Source: Torreya grandis (lineage: Eukaryota; Streptophyta; Pinopsida; Cupressales; Taxaceae). From it: a DNA stretch of 64,000 nucleotides. The notes under the pieces were generated by a model that saw only the letters and a list, made by a program, of their open reading frames with translations, was not told where the DNA came from and ran no database searches. A program made the position numbers and the translations under genes. Location: positions 1,525,501 through 1,589,500 of the forward strand of contig JARHVA010001191.1 in the NCBI GenBank assembly GCA_037957365.1, given 5' to 3'. How positions within the stretch are numbered: position 1 is the first letter of the stretch; each line of letters opens with the position of its first letter. This document shows positions 57,650-64,000 of the stretch, one piece after another.

Positions 57650-58983
57650 TATAAACACTCAAAAATTTCACATGATATCTTTTGATGTCAAACTGTCTCT
57701 TTGACCCTCGCTTGACCTCACATCTTTTGGAATACCTAGTCAACTAGACTTGCTTATTAACTTGACCCCTAACCAAAAATTCTTAACTAAACCATTTAAT
57801 TCAACTTTATTTAACCTATTTTTCTCTAACCCCTCAACTGTTGATGTTTAATATAACTATTGATGGTTAGCCTAACCATCGATAGTTAAGCCCCTAAACC
57901 TATTTTAAGCACTAAAGCATTGACAACCCTTGTGTAAGATAAGCATTTAACTAAATGTAAACTTGATTTAAAATTTCATGAATTGGTATCTTTATCCCCT
58001 TATCAAATTAATAACTTCATCCCAATTATAAACTTCATCCTACCAAAGGAAAAGAGGAGGAAGTGAAAGGGATGCCATAATCCAGAATCTAGAATCTAGA
58101 ATCTTACATACAGGTATTCAACATTATTTTAGTGAGTAATTAATATAATTGAAGACCTAAAGATCTATCAGAATCATGTTTGAAATCCAAGGTATTTCTA
58201 CTTTTGCCAAATCACTTCAACATTCCATTATCAAGTTTTAGGTATCTTTTGCTTGTTTGGTTGATTTATATCCTTTCTAATTTCCTAGCCCTATCAATAT
58301 ATTACTCTCCATCCATTAGCCCTATAACATTCCCCTATTTGTATAAAAATCTAATTTTTATTTTTTGATTTGATCATTTCCATATTTTCATAGCAACCAC
58401 TAATGGTTTACCCCAACCATCGTTAGTCACACAATCGTAGATGGTTAGACCCAACTGCAGCTAGTTCACTTAACCACTACCAGTCACTATGGCATAAAAA
58501 TAAAATAAGTAATTTTCTACCCCTTACCCCCAGTCAAACCCAATTTTATCTATTTATGCTTGATTATAGTATCCTTTCTGATTTTCTAGACCAGACCCTA
58601 ACTCTTTCAACATTTAGTTTTTTTCTTTAAATAAGCATTTACTTTATCTTTATTGCATGCATTTAATTTTGTATCATTGAATTAAAGTATCCTTTATTTT
58701 CATTTATATTAAATTAATTTGTATAATATTGGATTAACAACCTCCTAGCAAGCAATAAACTTCTTGGATCTAGCTCACGCTAGGCAATCCACTTAACCAT
58801 CCATCTAACAATCCCCTTTTTAGTGTCTTTCTTATCTGCAAGTTATTCCTTGCAAGGCAAAGAGGAGTTCTCATCATCATCTAGATTCATGTGTGCACTT
58901 TACTAGGTATTCTTCTACACATCTATTACTAGTTTCATTACTTTACTTCCAAAACTAAGAAATGAGTGAAATTAATTGAAACA
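57650..58983 (+). mobile_element. 3' LTR of element C
   Basis: 1334 bp, begins TATAAACACTC (originally TGTAGACAC) and ends TTAATTGAAACA. Aligns with the rejoined 5' LTR. The TATA position is mutated (TACCAAAG). Palindrome clusters lie at 57839-57900 and 58395-58480. Confidence 0.9.
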
Positions 58984-58988
58984 ACTAA

Positions 58989-61390
58989 CTTGACTGACTA
59001 ATATCTGAACTAAAAATTACAATGGACAACCAATTAAACATAAAATAACATTATTTTGGCTAGATCATTTTCCATACCTACATATAATAAATAAATATAA
59101 ATAAAAGAAAAAAAATTTGAAACTCGGTCCTAGTTACATAAGTACAACTATCTCATACCATACTCATAATAAAATTCTATAATTCTATACATAAGCTTAT
59201 ATAAAGATATTCTAGGAAAGTTGATAAGGATGAGGTATCCTTATTAACTTTACCATAATTCCCATTATTATTATTCTAAGGAAACAATTGTATATTTATT
59301 TTTTAAAGGAAATTATATAAAAATAACTTAACTCTAATTTTTTACTATCATCACATTCAAAATTTAACATTTCACAGTCCATTTTAACCCTATTGTACTA
59401 TACACATCATCAAAAAAATTCAATCCATAAAATTTATCAAAAGTTTTCAAGTTTCCTAAGGTCATAAACAAAGTTATTATATATGCGAAATATCATAAAT
59501 TTAGTTCTTATAATTTTTTTATTATAACTTAACAAGGTTTTCCTAACCACATATAGTCTCACACTTGAGGTTATGCTCATGCATGAATCATTAGCATAAC
59601 TATAAGTATTCATTTAATAAATTTAGTCATTGTCTCATGTTCCTAAATAAAAAAAATCTTATGGATGTGGAAGACTTGGGTAAATTTACTATTGTGAAAG
59701 AAAAAGTACAACAAATATGATCATACTAATTCCAAAATTTAGACCTCTATGATGAAGTTTCATATTGATATATGTTTGTATTTATAAATTTTGATCCTCA
59801 TGGATTTGATTTGAAAAAAATGGAATACATAAATTTGAAAATATCTTAATAAACCAACTATGAAAGGTCTAATTTCTTATGTAATTCCTAGGTAGCTAAT
59901 TTATTATCATTTAACATAGTCCTCACTTATGGTTTACATTATCATAAATTAGATATGAAAGAATAAAAATTGTATACTAGTCAAAAACAATTACATGCAC
60001 TTTTATATATGTTGGTATAATTATTACTCAATTCCAACATAAATATAAGTGCATTTTTAGGTTAATAATTAATAACATTCAAGTATATTTTGTAAACAGT
60101 AAATGCATATTGTAACTAATAATAATCAATACTAATGATTAATCCTTGAAAATAAATGAATGTGTTTAATAAAATCCCATAATTTATTTTTTCTAATATC
60201 ATAGGTCAAAACATGGAAAACTCTTCATTTCAAAATTTTGATCAATAACTAGTGCAATAAATCAATGTGTAAGGTGGCTAATTTGAATTTGAGGAGTTTC
60301 AATAGTTATGAATATCTAAAAAAAACTATAATGAAATATTATAAAAGATTAGAATAATCATGGTGTTTTTTTTTATAACCTATTATGTCAAATAAATACA
60401 TGCATTTTTTATATTAAATAATTGGATGTAACATGCAATAAATGCTCATAAATTTAGCTATAGGAGCATAAAATAAGATATGATTCCAAAAATATATTTA
60501 ATCATAATATTATTGTAGGTAAGTCTTCTAATGTTTCATAACAAGTTTATAATATTTATAAATCATCAAAAAAAAATGACACTTACTAACCTTCATTATC
60601 TACATCCCATAAATGTGTTTGAAATATAAATGAGATGAAGTTTTATATACAACTCTAAATATTTCAAAAGGGATAAATAAAAAAGTAGCAATGTTAAATT
60701 CATTATCCTTTAGCGACATACCTTTGAAAAGAAAGTAACATTAACAACAAATTTAATAAAAAAGGACAATTTAAATAAAATAGGTAAATAAAAATTCTCC
60801 TTTTGGTAATATTCATAGGATAATTGTTATAGAATATTCATAAGATGTGCATAGGGTTGAAATCATTATCCTAAGCTCATAAGAGGACCTATTTATTTTA
60901 CAAAATATTATCTTTCACCTACGTAAGTGTTTTGATTACTAAAAATTCCCTTAAGCATATGTATGCTTGAACCCAAATTCAAATTTAGACATTTTTCCGT
61001 ATGGGATAACAACATAAAATAGGGAAATAGTGGGAGGCATTATGATCCCTATGTGAAATTATTGTCTTAAGACCTCCAATAGTGAATTTTTGAAATCACA
61101 TCCTCCCTTCCCCTTTCTTCCATGTTTTTAGGCTTTGTTGTGCATGGTTTCCAATTTTATGTTGTTATAAAGGCACACTCAAGTCAATTATTATTCCATT
61201 TGGTATTTTTGATACAAATGTTTATTTACACTATTACAAATTAAATATAAGTTCCCTATTCTTCCAAATTCTGACTCTAAGCATTTTATACATTCCTTTG
61301 CCAAGTTAAAAGACTATATTATCCAACCCTAATAAAATAATGATTTAGTATTGAAGATAGTTCTAGATGCATTCATATATTTAAAGGAGA
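58989..61390. other. AT-rich DNA without recognisable genes
   Basis: Very AT-rich with stops in all frames. It originally adjoined 37341 before C inserted. I see no ORF, RNA gene or clear repeat. Confidence 0.6.
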
Positions 61391-61540
61391 AAATTTTCAA
61401 AAATCACTCTAAGTGGGAGAACTATGTTGGCTTGATTTCTATTATTGGAGCATTGGATATGTAGGTAGTGTTCAATAATCATGGGGGTCATTTGGGTCAA
61501 CACGACATAGTTACACTTGACCTTTTTTTAATTTGTAAGT
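61391..61540 (+). repeat. Orphan Tat 3' UTR scrap with class II hairpin
   Basis: GAGAACTATGTTGGCTTGATTT is followed about 20 bp later by GGATATGTAGGTAGTG. CTATGT (61423-61428) can pair with ATGTAG (61460-61465) using G-T wobbles. Matches 36520-36650. No linked LTR was found. Confidence 0.5.
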
Positions 61541-63119
61541 ATTTCAATAATTTTAAGCCCTATCAAGGTTTCAAACTTTCAAAAACTATATGCAGTTATT
61601 CCACACATTTTCAAAGTTTAAATCAATGTATACGAACCTATATATAACTGTCACAAATGATTCTACCCTATTTTTTTATTTTATGAAAAAAGACAAAGTT
61701 ACCCAATAAGGATAGTAGTGGGAGTTGATCATGTCCTAATTTTCCATTCCTATCCTCTTAGGATCTCATATCTAGATTATAGGTACTTGAAAAACATAGT
61801 CACTATTTTCTTTTTTTCACTATTTATTAGTCAACATAGTCAATAAGCAGACAAAAACAACTAATTTTTCATAGTTAGCCTTCTTTAAATATTTTTTACA
61901 TTATCAAATTTAGTTTTTTTATTTCTTTTTTATTTTTTAAACTAAATTTATAAGACTCTAATTTATTTTATTTAGTGTATCTTAATTAAAGTTAATTCAC
62001 CTATTAATCCAAATTTTGTTAAAACACATAGGCATCATGGCTAGATAAAACTAAGGCATTATAAAGATAGTAAAATGCAAATTTGTTAAGTCAATGACTT
62101 ATATCCTAAATAATGCATTTAAAAATTATAGGTAATAATTTATTTGAATAACCAATAAGCAATCACAAATTTTGAATGAATTAAGCCTTGTTAAGTTTGC
62201 CCAAGGATTATATAATTCACCATATGAAAATGTTTGGAACTTTTTTTAATGGATAAAAAATTATATGATTAATAAAAAAATCAACCCTTATAACCCATGA
62301 TATAATTCATTTTGATTAATTTATTTAAATAATTCTAACTCAAAAAAATGACATTTCATAGGAAATTTTAACAATGTTTGTGTTGTTGTTAAAGGCCTAC
62401 AAGCCTTTAATAAAAATTTGAAAATATTGACCACCTTTCATATTATCATAAAATTCATGCTATCACCTATAGATAAATATGAGAATAAAGGCTTTTGAAT
62501 AATTTTTTTGCCTCAAGTAGTAGTAATGAATCCATGGTAACACTAAAATCAACTTGTCTAATAGGGTTCACTAGTAGTAGTATCTATCACTTAGAATATC
62601 TTAAGTGTCTAATGCCACTTAAGGTATTATAAATATAATTTATTATTTCTATTATTCCATAGTGATAAAAATTAAGGATAAAAATTAATTAATATTAAAC
62701 ACATTTAAAAATAAAAAAATAAATAAAATAACTGACTAAACAATTCATGATAAGTGCTAAAACTCAAACAATACCAATATACAAGATAATAAGGAGAGTG
62801 AACTAGTCAGGTGGAAAAGGGTTTGTGTGTGTGTAATGTTCTCCATGATTATATTATATAAACGTATTTCTTGATCTAAATTCCTCTTCTTTATGATTCC
62901 CTTACTATGGGTATAACCATTATGAGGGGGAAGATCTGATCTTTCATCCACCTTAATCAAATTGGCAGTAGTTAGTCTGAGATAATAAATTATATTTAAA
63001 TAGTTGAAAAAATAGAATTAAAATACATACACTCATGGATGTAAATAAAAATATATAATATTACATTCACCCAAGTTATAATACTATAATAATAATACTT
63101 TTTATAAGTATAGAGGGTT
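61541..63119. other. AT-rich DNA without recognisable genes
   Basis: Low-complexity AT-rich sequence with short A and T runs. A 67-codon - strand open stretch (62960-62757) shows no family features. Confidence 0.55.
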
Positions 63120-64000
63120 GGAAGATTCATCACCCATTTTATTAAATGAAAGAAACTACATTACAACATATGTTACAAGATGGAACCAAAGAACAAAAAA
63201 TAGATAAAACCCAAAAAACACCCCAAACCCAAAATAACCAACCCAAGGAGGCAATATACCCAAAAATAAAATAACACATGACATAATCCTAGAGAAAAAC
63301 CAAACAAACCCATGATACAAAACCAAATACTTAGGAGACAAATACTGTAAATAAAAACACCCAAAACCCAACACTAAATAATCTCAAATGATCTACACCA
63401 GCCTAATGTAAATAAGTCATTACCACCAGCACTAAAAAACTTATGTCACTCCCACACCAACTCCACTATGGAAGTATAGCATTGGAGGATGATTAAGGGG
63501 AGATTCTTATTTTTTATTCTTTCACACTACTACCATCCATTCCTCTCTATGTCTAATTTACATTGAATCTTCACCGAATAGAGTGAGAAATTTGATTGCA
63601 TTAAGGGGATAAAAGCATCCATAAGAAAATAAATTTTAGTTAAACCATCCTATGAATACACTAAGGCCTAGTAAAATCCATACTCTTTACCTCCAAAAAA
63701 GATGGAGAAGGAGCTGAATTTATTGTCTGAGTCATAAAGGTCCCATTAATAACATCTATAATAGTTTCTACCTCTTCTCTCAGGTGTATCTAGAGTACTG
63801 GTAGTGATTACTATAATATGTTCAAGATGACTCCCCTTACAACATGATTATTCCAAATTTTGATTGAATCTATGATAAGTGGTAGTAAATTTTTAGGAGA
63901 AGTTCCTATAAATATTCTAGAACATGTTAATTATAAGGATAAATTATGTCGTGAAGAGTAACAAAAGGCATATAAGAGACTACAATATTACATACCATAC
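63120..64000 (-). other. Possible LINE 3' end (weak)
   Basis: On - the sequence is T/G-rich (TTTTGGGTG, TGGGTTTGTTTGG and TTGGTTCCATC phrases) and reaches GTAGTTTCTTTCATTTAATAAAATGGG near 63130, a style seen in plant LINE 3' ends. No RT, endonuclease, poly-A tail with target duplication or other proof is visible. The rest to the window end is unassigned. Confidence 0.2.

Larger units (their letters stand above)
37337..58988 (+). mobile_element. Element C: large Tat-like Ty3 retrotransposon with all pol domains
   Basis: 5' LTR 37342-42953 (split by a copia insertion), interior 42954-57649, 3' LTR 57650-58983. Target duplication GCTAA (37337-37341) and ACTAA (58984-58988), one mismatch. Without the insert it is about 17.4 kb. 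Domain order is gag-PR-RT-RH-aRH-IN, then a 5.3-kb 3' noncoding region with an antisense plant-mobile-domain ORF. A second RNase H after the first is the hallmark of Tat (Ogre/Retand-like) elements. By-eye LTR divergence is about 15%, making it the oldest complete insertion here. Every gene is broken. Confidence 0.92.

Noticed and set aside
58180..58368. 62-codon ORF in the C 3' LTR
   Set aside because: LTR sequence with no equivalent open frame in the 5' LTR.

Overview
This window looks like repeat-rich nuclear DNA of a seed plant. The many old, large, nested LTR retrotransposons, the Tat-type Ty3 elements with a second RNase H, and the AT-rich decayed filler fit a giant genome such as a gymnosperm, but that is an inference: no host gene, rRNA or tRNA was recognised. 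Nearly every base I can explain belongs to mobile elements, and almost all coding regions are pseudogenes broken by C-to-T type stop codons (CAG to TAG, CGA to TGA, CAA to TAA, TGG to TAG or TGA).

Layout. 1-6313: element A (+ strand), a Tat-like Ty3 derivative with gag, a short integrase tail, a long structured 3' noncoding region, a PPT and its 3' LTR. It is inserted in element D. 6314-12179: the 3' part of D (+), a different Tat-like element with protease, an RNase H-like domain, RT, RNase H, integrase and a 3' LTR. 12180-20044: decayed copies of an unrecognised long ORF family (called G here), one on + (13658-14545) and one on - (18738-15647). 20045-31436: complete element B (- strand), with 5-bp target duplication CAAAC, about 1.29-kb LTRs, gag and a pol reduced to two pieces of integrase. 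31437-34800: more of the G flank and a third G copy (+). 34800-37336: AT-rich repeats and a Tat 3' UTR scrap. 37337-58988: element C (+), about 17.4 kb without its insert, with gag-PR-RT-RH-aRH-IN, an antisense plant-mobile-domain ORF and two LTRs. Its 5' LTR is split by a 4.25-kb Ty1/copia element (38559-42810, - strand, target duplication GTTAT). 58989-64000: AT-rich DNA with a second Tat 3' UTR scrap and a possible LINE 3' end.

A, B and C are one family. C is the formerly autonomous type. A and B are two independent internal-deletion derivatives that keep gag, the very end of integrase and the whole 3' noncoding region. By-eye LTR divergence ranks the insertions C (about 15%), B (about 10%), copia (about 4-5%).

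The main discoveries are in noncoding parts. (1) A, B and C each carry, just after pol, three copies of a small hairpin with the same architecture and compensatory base changes (nine copies in all). (2) A second hairpin class with a CTACAT/ATGTAG outer stem occurs in A (x2), B (x4), C (x1) and two orphan scraps. (3) The LTRs of A and B and of the unrelated copia element share clustered palindromes of RCCGACGTCGGT. C instead has ACCATCGATGGT-type palindromes, and D has a 13-bp-spaced TTGGTTC array. (4) The G ORF family is unrecognised and present in three decayed copies.
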